This document shows, in pieces, positions 16,912-24,941 of a DNA stretch of 52,606 nt. Positions within the stretch are counted from its first letter, which is position 1; every line of letters starts with the position of its first letter. The notes under the pieces were generated by a model, which had not been told where the DNA came from, did not search any database, and saw only the letters and a program-made list of their open reading frames with translations. Made by a program: the position numbers and the translations under genes. The DNA is from UBA1189 sp045612065. Lineage in GTDB: Bacteria; Bacteroidota; Bacteroidia; Bacteroidales; Bacteroidaceae. The DNA is taken from assembly GCA_045612065.1 (NCBI GenBank), contig JAZKYH010000079.1:1-52606 (forward strand). Direction: 5' to 3'.

Positions 16912-17871
16912 ACGCTGATTAATCAAGTTCACCACCACCTTTACCATCACATCTTTCTCCTCGGTCTTGCTCTCGGCAATCATAAGGGTGAGGGCCACGA
17001 GGGTGTTATCGGCAAGGCGTTTGGTTCCATCAGGGCGATAGAGGATGCGGTTGCCATTGAGGAACCAAAGGAATAGTGTGGCAGCAATACGTTTGTTGCC
17101 GTCACTGAAAGAATGATTTTTTGTGACGAGATAGAGCAACATGGCTGCCTTCTCTTCGACAGAAGGATATAGTTCCTCTCCACCAAAAGTTTGATATATC
17201 TGCCCGATACTACTCTTGAAAGAGTCATCCTTCTCGTTGCCAAACCATCGGCTGCCGCCAAACTTCTCGCGTAGGCGGTCTATCTCTTTCATGGCACCTT
17301 CGTAAGTGGCGTGGAATGGCTCTTCACTTGTGGTTCGGTCTATGGTGAGGCGCTCGTAGTCGTAGTTGTCGAGTGTGTCGAGGGCATAGGTATAGTCTAC
17401 CACCACATCGAGCAGGTCTTGATTCTCTTGCTTGCTCAACTGTTCTTGGCTGCTTATCGTACGACCCAGTATCTGTACCAGCTGGCGTAGTTCGGTGTAG
17501 TGCTCCTGCACACGACGTTCGTTCACGGCATAGCCCTTGACGAGATATTGCTTCAGTACGCGGTTGGCCCATTGGCGGAATTGTACGCCGCGCTGACTCT
17601 TCACGCGATAGCCTACGGAGATAATGACATCGAGCGTATAGAAAGGGACTGGTTTCTTTACGCCATTAACGTGTAAATTTTGCACGTTATTCGTTCGTTC
17701 AAGCTCGCCCTCATTAAAGACATTGATAATATGTCGACGGATATTTGACTCTTCTCTGTCGAACAAACTCGCCATTTGGCTGGCACTTAGCCACACAGTC
17801 TCATTCTCCATACGGACATCAATCTGTGTCTGTCCGTCTTCGGTCTGGTAGATGATAATCTCGTTTGTCAT
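16903..17871 (-). CDS. RhuM-family protein with C-terminal Fic/Doc domain
   Basis: Two-part protein of 322 residues. The N-terminal half is RhuM-like (VWLSASQMASLFDREESNI, FYTLDVIISVGYRV, QFRQWANRVLKQYLVKGY). The C-terminal half is a Fic fold with the active-site motif HSFSDGNKRIAA (253-264). Fic enzymes transfer nucleotides or phosphate to target proteins. The Lys in place of the second Gly of the classic HPFxxGNGR makes it Doc-like, compatible with phosphotransfer as well as AMP transfer. The start at 17871 is preferred because the family begins near MTNEIIIYQTEDG; an ATG 18 codons upstream lies in the promoter. No antitoxin-sized partner is adjacent. The gene sits inside nested direct and inverted repeats, suggesting a cassette. 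Confidence 0.85.
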   Translation of the reverse strand: MTNEIIIYQTEDGQTQIDVRMENETVWLSASQMASLFDREESNIRRHIINVFNEGELERTNNVQNLHVNGVKKPVPFYTLDVIISVGYRVKSQRGVQFRQWANRVLKQYLVKGYAVNERRVQEHYTELRQLVQILGRTISSQEQLSKQENQDLLDVVVDYTYALDTLDNYDYERLTIDRTTSEEPFHATYEGAMKEIDRLREKFGGSRWFGNEKDDSFKSSIGQIYQTFGGEELYPSVEEKAAMLLYLVTKNHSFSDGNKRIAATLFLWFLNGNRILYRPDGTKRLADNTLVALTLMIAESKTEEKDVMVKVVVNLINQRNL

Positions 17872-17892
17872 ACCTCGCACATTAAAGATATG

Positions 17893-17940
17893 CAAAGATA
17901 CTAACAAACGAGCGAGAAATATCAAGCTTGCTTAGATATT
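17893..17940 (-). promoter_or_regulatory. Promoter of RhuM-Fic gene (CTCGCTCG type)
   Basis: Minus-strand TATCTTTG (17893-17900) is preceded by TTTCTCGCTCGTTTGTTAG and an AAGCTTGA box. The same extended layout precedes genes at 37073 and 43565. Confidence 0.6.
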
Positions 17941-18101
17941 TTTCAAAGCGAGTGCAGTATATCTTCGCTGTTTACTGCAAAGATAATGATATTTCCGTAA
18001 CTGCAAGTTTGTACCGATTATTAATCTGTGAGTTTGCTCGCTAATCCCTCATCCTTGCGATATTAATCTGCTTTGCATCTTTTAATTAGGCTGTGTCTCG
18101 A

Positions 18102-18132
18102 AACCTTTAGGTCGCTGGCCGTAGGGAAAAGC
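18102..18132 (-). repeat. 31-bp perfect inverted repeat, right arm
   Basis: Exact reverse complement of 16881-16911. A 16-base part, CAGCGACCTAAAGGTT, recurs at 52524-52539. Confidence 0.9.
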
Positions 18133-18180
18133 AAGAACTCAAAATAAGTTTTGGCTTTCTCTCGCCTGGCACTAATTTTC

Positions 18181-18219
18181 CCGCCTAACCCCCAAGCCAA
18201 TCGAAAAGAACGCAGCCAC
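18181..18219 (+). repeat. 39-bp direct repeat, right copy
   Basis: Second copy of the repeat at 16544-16582, same orientation, three mismatches. Confidence 0.85.
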
Positions 18220-18229
18220 AAATAATGAA

Positions 18230-18256
18230 ACCGCCTCAGAGGATATCTGAGGCGGT
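18230..18256 (-). terminator. Terminator of the ABC-F gene
   Basis: 11-bp stem (18230-18240 with 18246-18256) and a 5-base loop, followed on the minus strand by a moderately T-rich TTTCATTATT. It lies 35 bases past the stop. Confidence 0.7.
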
Positions 18257-18291
18257 GTTTTCTCTTACTCTATCAAGTGAGCGACGTATTG

Positions 18292-19908
18292 TTACCCTTC
18301 ATACATGCGAGTGCGCATCTCCTTGACCATATCATTTGTGATGTACTCGTCATATTCCATCATCTTGTCGATGATACCATTGGGAGTGAGTTCGATGATG
18401 CGGTTGGCTACGGTTTGGATAAACTCATGGTCGTGACTGCTGAAGAGCACATTGCCCTTATAGAGTTTCAAGTTATTGTTGAATGCCTGGATGCTCTCGA
18501 GGTCAAGGTGGTTGGTGGGTGTGTCGAGGATAAGGCAGTTGGCATTCTTCAATTGCATGCGGGCAATCATACAACGCATCTTCTCGCCACCCGAAAGGAC
18601 ATTGGCCTTCTTCAACACCTCCTCGCCGCTGAAAAGCATACGGCCAAGGAAACTCTTGAAGTACACCTCATTGCCTTCGCCAAACTGACTGAGCCAATCG
18701 ACCAGGTTGAGGTCGGTGTCAAAAAACTCGGTATTGTCGAGGGGCAGATAGGCGGTGGTGATGGTAACGCCCCAATCGAAACTGCCGGCATGGGGTTGGC
18801 GATGGCCGTTGATAATCTCAAAGAGAGCCGTCATGGCACGTGGGTCGCGGCTGAGGAAGACAATCTTGTCGCCCTTCTCGACGTTGAAGTTCACATCACT
18901 GAAGAGCACGGTGCCATCCTCCATCTCGGCACGCAGGTCATTGACCGCCAAAATCTGATTGCCCGGCTCGCGCTCGGGAGTGAAGATGATGCCGGGATAC
19001 TTGCGTGAAGAGGGCTGGATGTCCTCGACGTTGAGTTTCTCCAACATCTTCTTGCGGCTGGTCGTCTGCTTGCTCTTGGCCACATTGGCACTGAAGCGAC
19101 GGATAAACTCCTCAAGTTCCTTACGCTTCTCCTCGGCCTTGGTCTTCTGGTTTTGTGCTTGGCGGAGGGCAAGTTGAGAACTCTCGTACCAGAAACTATA
19201 GTTGCCGGCAAAGATGTTCACCTTGCCGAAGTCGATGTCCACGGTGTGGGTGCAAACCGAATCAAGGAAGTGACGGTCGTGGCTCACCACCAATACGGTG
19301 TGCTCGAAATTGCTCAGATACTCCTCGAGCCAGGTCACGGTCTCCATGTCGAGGTCGTTGGTGGGCTCGTCGAGAAGAAGGTTGTCGGGATTACCGAAAA
19401 GTGCCTGGGCCAACATGACACGCACTTTCTCCTTACCGCTGAGTTCGCTCATCAACAGATAGTGCTTGTCCTCCTTGATGCCCAATCCGCTGAGCAGGGC
19501 GGCGGCATCACTCTCGGCATTCCATCCTTCGAGTTCGGCAAATCGTTCCTCCAACTCGGCAACCTTCAAGCCATCCTCATCACTGAAATCAGGTTTAGCA
19601 TAAAGCGCATCGCGCTGATTCATGATATCCCAAAGCACGGTGTGACCCATCAACACGGTATTGAGTACGGTATACTGGTCCCACTTGAAGTGGTCCTGGC
19701 TGAGCACCGAGAGACGCTCATCGGGGCCAAGGGTCACACTACCCTTGGTAGGCTCCAACTCGCCACTGATAGCACGCAAGAAGGTCGACTTACCCGCTCC
19801 ATTAGCGCCAATGACTCCGTATATATTTCCGTTGGTGAACTTTAGGTTGACATCCTTGTATAACACTCTTTTTCCAAACTGAATCGCTAAATCTGAAACT
19901 ATAATCAT
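18292..19908 (-). CDS. YbiT-like ABC-F ATPase with degenerate second site
   Basis: Soluble twin-ATPase protein of the ABC-F group, which acts on ribosomes rather than in membranes. The first domain is intact: Walker A GANGAGKST (about 36-44), a signature-like ELSGKEKVRV and Walker B LLLDEPTNDLD. The linker (about 245-300) is charged and coiled, as in other ABC-F proteins. The second domain lacks a Walker A lysine (KIVFLSRDPRAMTALFE in place of GxxGxGKST) and reads LILDTPTNHLD, with Thr replacing the catalytic Glu, although LSGGEK is kept. The start at 19908 (MIIVSDLAIQFGK) matches the family; an ATG 25 codons upstream lies in the promoter. 538 residues against about 530 in E. coli YbiT. Confidence 0.88.
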   Translation of the reverse strand: MIIVSDLAIQFGKRVLYKDVNLKFTNGNIYGVIGANGAGKSTFLRAISGELEPTKGSVTLGPDERLSVLSQDHFKWDQYTVLNTVLMGHTVLWDIMNQRDALYAKPDFSDEDGLKVAELEERFAELEGWNAESDAAALLSGLGIKEDKHYLLMSELSGKEKVRVMLAQALFGNPDNLLLDEPTNDLDMETVTWLEEYLSNFEHTVLVVSHDRHFLDSVCTHTVDIDFGKVNIFAGNYSFWYESSQLALRQAQNQKTKAEEKRKELEEFIRRFSANVAKSKQTTSRKKMLEKLNVEDIQPSSRKYPGIIFTPEREPGNQILAVNDLRAEMEDGTVLFSDVNFNVEKGDKIVFLSRDPRAMTALFEIINGHRQPHAGSFDWGVTITTAYLPLDNTEFFDTDLNLVDWLSQFGEGNEVYFKSFLGRMLFSGEEVLKKANVLSGGEKMRCMIARMQLKNANCLILDTPTNHLDLESIQAFNNNLKLYKGNVLFSSHDHEFIQTVANRIIELTPNGIIDKMMEYDEYITNDMVKEMRTRMYEG

Positions 19909-19930
19909 ATTCTGTAACTTAATTTGAGTA

Positions 19931-19970
19931 CAAAGATAGTACAAACGAGTGAATAAAACTTGTTTTATTT
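19931..19970 (-). promoter_or_regulatory. Promoter of the ABC-F gene
   Basis: Minus-strand TATCTTTG (19931-19938) is preceded by CACTCGTTTGTAC and an AACAAGTTTTATT box, a looser member of the CTCG-type promoter group. Confidence 0.5.
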
Positions 19971-20128
19971 TCAACGAGTGCAACGGAGCATGAAAAATAT
20001 TCGTTCAAACTATCATAAGCATGGGGAATTATCTCTTATCACCTATATGAATAAGAACTTCGAGAAGGCATTTAATTAGGAAATAGCAGTTTGCCATTGC
20101 ACAACACAATCAATCTCACCGAGGGGTA

Positions 20129-20155
20129 TTGTTGCCGAAAAATATATTACCTTTG
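20129..20155 (+). promoter_or_regulatory. Promoter of the acyltransferase gene
   Basis: TTG (20129-20131), 16 bases and TACCTTTG (20148-20155), 29 bases before the start codon. The spacer is a little short. Confidence 0.5.
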
Positions 20156-20184
20156 CGAAGTATTATCAATTATCACAACGAAAA

Positions 20185-21342
20185 ATGGGAAAAACAATAT
20201 CTCCATCGACCTCATTGGCCAACACGAAACCGCACTACGAACTGCTTGACGGCTTGCGTGGGGTGGCGGCCATATTGGTGCTACTTTATCATGTGTTCGA
20301 GGGCTTCTCGTTTGCCGAAATCACCAACGGCGATGGCGACGGCATCATAAGGACGCTCAACCATGGACACATTGCCGTCGACTTCTTCTTTATCCTGTCG
20401 GGATTTGTGCTCAGTTATGCCTACGACGACCGCTGGACGAAGATGAGCACGTGGCAGTTCTTCAAACGACGACTGATACGCCTGCATCCGATGCTGGTGA
20501 TGGGAGCCGTCATAGGGGCCATAGCATTTGCCTTTGTCGGCTTCGAGAGATGGGATGGCACCACAACGCCTACGGGCTGGGTGATGATAGCGATGCTGCT
20601 GACGATGTGCATGATACCGGCACTACCGGGTATGCCGCACGAGGTGCGTGGCAATGGCGAGATGTTCCCCTTGAACGGCCCTGCATGGTCGTTGTTCTTC
20701 GAATATGTGGGTAGCATACTGTACGCAACGGTTATACGCCGCTTGTCGACAAGGGCGCTTACTGTGCTGGCTACCGTGTTGGGAGGTCTGCATGCGTGGT
20801 TCTTTGTGGGCAACGTATCGGGATACGACATGGTGGGTGTAGGTTGGACCATCGATGAGGTGAATTTCTGGGGCGGACTTGTGCGTATGCTCTTCCCCTT
20901 CACCGTGGGCATGCTGCTTGCCCGTACCTTTAAGCCCCGCAAGGTGAAAGGTGCGTTCTGGGTGTGCAGTTTAATCCTTGTGGCGCTATTTGCGGTGCCC
21001 TATATCCCCTCATGTGTCAATATGAGTTTAAACAGCCTTTACGAGGTTATCTGTATAGCAACGGTATTCCCGTTTGTCGTGTGGTATGGTGCGTGTGGCG
21101 TGTGCCAAGGCAGGACATCGAGGTGGAGCAAGGTGCTTGGCGACATATCCTACCCGTTGTATATCGTGCACTACCCGATAATGTACGTATTCTACGCCTG
21201 GCTCATCGAGAAAAGGTATTACACCTTGCAGGATTGTTGGGCTGTGGTGCTGCTGGTTGTCGTCGCAAGCATATCGCTGGCACTCCTTTGCTTGAAACTA
21301 TACGACGAACCTGTGCGCCGTTGGCTTGGCAGAAAGCAATGA
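20185..21342 (+). CDS. Acyltransferase family 3 membrane protein
   Basis: Integral membrane O-acyltransferase of the OafA/WecH type, which modifies surface sugars. Family motifs: ELLDGLRGVAAILVLLYHVF (19-38) with the catalytic His37, and HIAVDFFFILSGFVLSYAYD (about 68-87). The FFKRRLIRLHPM arginine/His patch (about 96-107) follows. Around ten hydrophobic segments fill the 385 residues. The C-terminal LGDISYPLYIVHYPIMYVFY block is typical. It is a single gene with its own promoter. The acceptor and acyl group cannot be deduced. Confidence 0.88.
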   Translation: MGKTISPSTSLANTKPHYELLDGLRGVAAILVLLYHVFEGFSFAEITNGDGDGIIRTLNHGHIAVDFFFILSGFVLSYAYDDRWTKMSTWQFFKRRLIRLHPMLVMGAVIGAIAFAFVGFERWDGTTTPTGWVMIAMLLTMCMIPALPGMPHEVRGNGEMFPLNGPAWSLFFEYVGSILYATVIRRLSTRALTVLATVLGGLHAWFFVGNVSGYDMVGVGWTIDEVNFWGGLVRMLFPFTVGMLLARTFKPRKVKGAFWVCSLILVALFAVPYIPSCVNMSLNSLYEVICIATVFPFVVWYGACGVCQGRTSRWSKVLGDISYPLYIVHYPIMYVFYAWLIEKRYYTLQDCWAVVLLVVVASISLALLCLKLYDEPVRRWLGRKQ

Positions 21343-21385
21343 AGATTAAAGTCAACGACAATAACGCACCAACCAAATAATCGCT

Positions 21386-21393
21386 TACCTTTG
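21386..21393 (+). promoter_or_regulatory. Distal promoter candidate for the redox/Tat operon
   Basis: TACCTTTG about 190 bases upstream of the NapHG-like gene. A second candidate, TATATTTG, is at 21505-21512. No clear -33 element for either. Confidence 0.35.
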
Positions 21394-21504
21394 CAGCATA
21401 ACACTTTTGAAGAGCCTACGAGTTAAGAGGCTTTGAAAGCACTCATTTTCTGCACGGATTGCGGTTTTTAATCCTAAAAATTAGAATATTCGGATAAAGA
21501 GACT

Positions 21505-21512
21505 TATATTTG
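21505..21512 (+). promoter_or_regulatory. Proximal promoter candidate for the redox/Tat operon
   Basis: TATATTTG fits TAnnTTTG and lies 72 bases before the start codon of the polyferredoxin gene. Confidence 0.4.
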
Positions 21513-21584
21513 CAATCAATGCGAACCTGAACCTATATTTACAAACACAAAAACGGTATTCACCGACACACACAACTCTCGATT

Positions 21585-23063
21585 ATGTTACGGAAAATCA
21601 GAATTACGCTTGCCGCAGTGTTCTTTGTGGGCATCACGGCATTATTCTTGGACTTCACCGGAGCGTTGCACACGTGGCTGGGATGGATGGCCAAAATCCA
21701 GTTCCTCCCTGCCCTACTCGCCCTGAACGTTGGAGTGGTAGTGGCACTTGTGCTCCTTACCCTCGTCTTCGGCAGAGTTTATTGTTCCATCATCTGTCCG
21801 CTGGGTGTGATGCAGGACATCTTTGCCTGGTGGGGCAAGAAAGCCAAGCGAAACAGATACTCCTTCTCCGCCGAGAAGCGCTGGTTGCGATGCATCATGC
21901 TGGTGCTCTTCGTCATCTCACTCTTCGTGGGAGGCAGTGTAATCGCCCAACTGCTGGCACCATACAGTGCCTATGGACGCATCGCCAACAACTTGCTGGC
22001 TCCTCTCTACCGATGGGGCAACAACGGCTTGGCCTACCTGGCCGAGAGGATGGGAAGCTATGCCTTCTATGAGACGGAGGTGTGGATGCGCAGTGGTGTG
22101 ACCTTTGGCATCGCTCTTGCCACGCTCCTCATACTGGGTTTCCTGGCATGGCGTGGTGGACGCACCTACTGCAACACCATCTGCCCAGTGGGTACGGTAC
22201 TGGGATACACGGCCCGATTTGCTTGGCTGAAGCCGGTCATCGACACCGAGAAGTGCAACAGTTGCGGACTCTGCGAACGCAACTGCAAGGCGGCCTGCAT
22301 CAATAGCAAGGAGAAGAGGATTGACTATACACGTTGTGTGGCTTGCATGGACTGCATCAACACCTGCAAGAAACATGGCATCAGCTACAAACACTGCAAG
22401 GCCCAAGGCAATACACCCAAGGATACAGAGGTGGACACCTCACGCCGTACCTTCCTGACGACGACTGCCGTGGTGGCGGCTACAACAGCCATCAAAGCGC
22501 AGGAAATGAAGGTGGACGGTGGCTTGGCTGCTATACAGGACAAGGTGGTACCCGACAGAAAGACACACCTCGTACCACCCGGAGCACTCAGCGCACGAAA
22601 CTTTGCCAGGCATTGCACGGCATGTCAGCTATGTATGTCGGCATGTCCGAATGATGTGCTCACGCCCTCGACCGACCTGACACGACTGATGCAACCCGAG
22701 ATGACTTATGAACGTGGCTATTGCCGTCCCGAGTGTACGAAGTGCTCGGAAGTGTGTCCTACAGGTGCCATACGCCCCATCACACGCGAGGACAAGTCGT
22801 CGACACAGATTGGCCATGCCGTATGGGTGAAGAAGAACTGTATCCCCTTGACCGACGGTGTGTCGTGCGGCAACTGTGCTCGCCACTGCCCCGTGGGTGC
22901 CATACAGATGATACCTTCCGATGCCGAGAACAAGCGCTCGCCCAAGATACCTGTCATCAACATCGAGCGATGCATCGGATGCGGTGCCTGCGAACACTTG
23001 TGTCCGGCACGACCCTTCAGTGCCATCTATGTGGAAGGACATGAACGGCATAAAGAATTGTGA
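21585..23063 (+). CDS. NapH-NapG-like fusion: membrane polyferredoxin with internal twin-arginine segment
   Basis: Predicted quinol-linked iron-sulfur electron carrier. Residues 1-210 are NapH-like membrane segments with two CxxxCP motifs (YCSIICP at 66-72, YCNTICP at 195-201). Two 4Fe-4S motifs follow (C224/227/230/234 and C251/254/257/261). Then comes an internal twin-arginine motif SRRTFLT (286-292) with a hydrophobic stretch ending in IKAQ. Finally a NapG-like domain carries further clusters (C344/347/350/354; C380/384/387/391; C419/428/431/435; C463/466/469/473). In nitrate-reductase systems these halves are separate NapH and NapG proteins. Here the second half could be exported by Tat, and tatA and tatC lie downstream. 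No terminal reductase such as NapA is in view; the aldo/keto reductase gene follows after 108 bases. Confidence 0.85.
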   Translation: MLRKIRITLAAVFFVGITALFLDFTGALHTWLGWMAKIQFLPALLALNVGVVVALVLLTLVFGRVYCSIICPLGVMQDIFAWWGKKAKRNRYSFSAEKRWLRCIMLVLFVISLFVGGSVIAQLLAPYSAYGRIANNLLAPLYRWGNNGLAYLAERMGSYAFYETEVWMRSGVTFGIALATLLILGFLAWRGGRTYCNTICPVGTVLGYTARFAWLKPVIDTEKCNSCGLCERNCKAACINSKEKRIDYTRCVACMDCINTCKKHGISYKHCKAQGNTPKDTEVDTSRRTFLTTTAVVAATTAIKAQEMKVDGGLAAIQDKVVPDRKTHLVPPGALSARNFARHCTACQLCMSACPNDVLTPSTDLTRLMQPEMTYERGYCRPECTKCSEVCPTGAIRPITREDKSSTQIGHAVWVKKNCIPLTDGVSCGNCARHCPVGAIQMIPSDAENKRSPKIPVINIERCIGCGACEHLCPARPFSAIYVEGHERHKEL

Positions 23064-23171
23064 TTTATGAATTATGAGTTCTGAATTGCCTCCGGATGGT
23101 GAATCGTAACTCATAAGTCAGAATTATTTCCTAAACTCTTCACTCTTAACTTTTCACTCTTAACTCTAAAA
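23064..23171. repeat. Low-complexity intergenic repeat region
   Basis: Contains drifting ACTCTTAACTTTTC and TTATGAATTATGAGTT-type motifs and the CCGGATGGTGAATCG box, which resembles sequences at 36445 and 49092. It separates two genes of one operon. Confidence 0.5.
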
Positions 23172-24521
23172 ATGGATAGACGCAATTTCTTAAAGATAGT
23201 AGGCATCAGCACCGCTACGGGTGCCGCCACACTCTATGGATGTAAACCCAAACCTCAGGCTGGTGCTGCCAGCGGTGAGTTGGGCCCCATCCCCACCGAT
23301 AAGATGACCTACCGCAGTTTCCCCTCACTGCACAACGACAAGGTTTCGATATTGGGCTATGGCTGTATGCGCTGGCCTACAATACCCAACCCCGAAGGTG
23401 AGGGCGACATCATTGACCAGGATGCTGTGAACGAACTCGTCGACTATGCCATCGCACACGGTGTGAACTACTTCGACACGGCCCCCGTATATGTGCAGGG
23501 ATGGTCGGAGAAGGCTACAGGCATCGCCCTGAAACGCCATCCGCGCGAATCGGTATTTATCGCCACCAAGCTGTCGAACTTCTCGAACCCCACACGAGAG
23601 AACTCCATGGCGATGTATCACCGCTCGTTCAAGGAGTTGCAGGTCGACTACATCGACTACTACCTGCTGCACTCGTTGGGAGGTGGTGGCATGGACAACT
23701 TCCGCCGCCGCTACATAGACAATGGTATGCTCGAGTTCTTGCTCGAGGAGCGCAAGGCCGGACGCATACGTCACTTGGGATTCTCGTTCCATGGCACACA
23801 GGAGGTATTTGACGAGCTGTTGACATTGCACGAGCAGTATCACTGGGACTTCGTGCAGATACAACTCAACTATGTCGACTGGGACGGCTCGAACGCCAAG
23901 GGGCTGTATGAGTCGCTCGTCAAGGCCGGCATCCCCGGCATCATTATGGAGCCGCTCCTCGGAGGCCGACTGTCAAAGGTACCCGATCATATCGTGAGCC
24001 GACTGAAACAGCGCTCACCCGAGAGTAGTGTGGCATCGTGGGCTTTCCGCTTTGCCGGCACACCGGAGATTATACTCACCGTGCTCAGCGGCATGACCTA
24101 CATGGAGCATCTGCAGGACAACATACGCACCTACTCTCCTCTGGTACCGCTGAACGAGGAGGAGAAGGAGTTCCTCTACGAAACGGGCCGACTGCTCAAG
24201 CAGTACCCCACCATCCCGTGCAACGACTGCAAATATTGCATGCCCTGCCCCTATGGCATTGACATACCTGCCATCCTGTTGCACTATAACAAATGTGTCA
24301 ACGAGGGTAACATCCCCGAGGACCAGCAAGACGAGAACTACCGCAAGGCACGCCGTGCCTTCCTTGTGGGCTATGACCGCAGTGTGCCCAAGCTACGCCA
24401 AGCCAATCATTGCATCGGCTGTGACCAGTGTAGCAAGCATTGTCCGCAACGTATCAACATTCCGCGTCAGCTCCACCGCATCGACCGCTTTGTGGAGGAG
24501 TTGAAACAGAACACATTATAA
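23172..24521 (+). CDS. Tat-exported aldo/keto reductase with ferredoxin domain
   Basis: Aldo/keto reductase barrel fused to a C-terminal iron-sulfur domain, 449 residues. The N-terminus has a twin-arginine motif (RRNFLKIVG, residues 3-11) and a lipobox-like LYGC (Cys24), so it is probably a Tat-exported lipoprotein. The barrel begins with VSILGYGCMRWPT and FDTAPVYVQGWSE. The catalytic Asp/Tyr/Lys/His arrangement is seen in FDTAPVY, ATKLSNF and DYYLLHS. Two cysteine clusters near the C-terminus read CNDCKYCMPCPYGIDIP and CIGCDQCSKHCP. The substrate is unknown. Neighbours suggest it takes electrons from the NapHG-like fusion. It is followed 6 bases later by the DUF1893 gene. Confidence 0.88.
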   Translation: MDRRNFLKIVGISTATGAATLYGCKPKPQAGAASGELGPIPTDKMTYRSFPSLHNDKVSILGYGCMRWPTIPNPEGEGDIIDQDAVNELVDYAIAHGVNYFDTAPVYVQGWSEKATGIALKRHPRESVFIATKLSNFSNPTRENSMAMYHRSFKELQVDYIDYYLLHSLGGGGMDNFRRRYIDNGMLEFLLEERKAGRIRHLGFSFHGTQEVFDELLTLHEQYHWDFVQIQLNYVDWDGSNAKGLYESLVKAGIPGIIMEPLLGGRLSKVPDHIVSRLKQRSPESSVASWAFRFAGTPEIILTVLSGMTYMEHLQDNIRTYSPLVPLNEEEKEFLYETGRLLKQYPTIPCNDCKYCMPCPYGIDIPAILLHYNKCVNEGNIPEDQQDENYRKARRAFLVGYDRSVPKLRQANHCIGCDQCSKHCPQRINIPRQLHRIDRFVEELKQNTL

Positions 24522-24527
24522 TACCGG

Positions 24528-24941
24528 ATGATGAACGAACTGGTAGATATCCTGCACCAAGGGGGCTACTCCTGTGTCATCCGCAAGGGAGACGACACAC
24601 GCACGTTCCATCAGCGTGGCGTGACCGACCTCTGGCAACTGTGTCAGAGCGGAGAGGGTTTCCTGCAGGGTGCACACATCGCCGACAAAGTCATCGGAAA
24701 GGGAGCGGCGGCCCTCATGGCTTATGGAGGGGCAAGTGAGGTGTATGCTGATGTCATCAGCCACCCTGCCCTTGTCCTGCTCCAAGATCATGGCATCAGT
24801 GTCAGCTATCAGCAACTCACCGAACGTATCCTCAACCGCCGTGCCGACGGGCTCTGCCCTGTAGAGACCCTCTGCGTGGACCTCAACACCATCGAAAAGA
24901 TGGTGGAAGCAATCAGTAACTTTATAAACAACATCAGATAA
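24528..24941 (+). CDS. DUF1893 family protein
   Basis: Small 137-residue protein matching DUF1893, a family with a deaminase-like fold. Characteristic stretches are CVIRKGDDTRTFHQRGVTDL and VIGKGAAALMAYGGASEVYA, the latter with the glycine/alanine-rich motif of the family. The biochemical function is unknown. It lies between the aldo/keto reductase (6 bases) and an ECF S component (1-base overlap at 24941), so it belongs to this operon. The start could also be the second Met at 24531. Confidence 0.8.
   Translation: MMNELVDILHQGGYSCVIRKGDDTRTFHQRGVTDLWQLCQSGEGFLQGAHIADKVIGKGAAALMAYGGASEVYADVISHPALVLLQDHGISVSYQQLTERILNRRADGLCPVETLCVDLNTIEKMVEAISNFINNIR

Larger units (their letters stand above)
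17941..18291. other. Intergenic region between RhuM-Fic and the ABC-F gene
   Basis: No gene. It contains the right arm of the 31-base inverted repeat (18102-18132), the right copy of the 39-base direct repeat (18181-18219) and a terminator hairpin (18230-18256). Confidence 0.7.

Noticed and set aside
18277..19008. 243-residue open frame antisense to the ABC-F gene
   Set aside because: Mirrors the ABC-F coding frame; low-complexity composition typical of an antisense shadow. The same applies to the other long antisense frames, such as those over ettA, TatC and carB.
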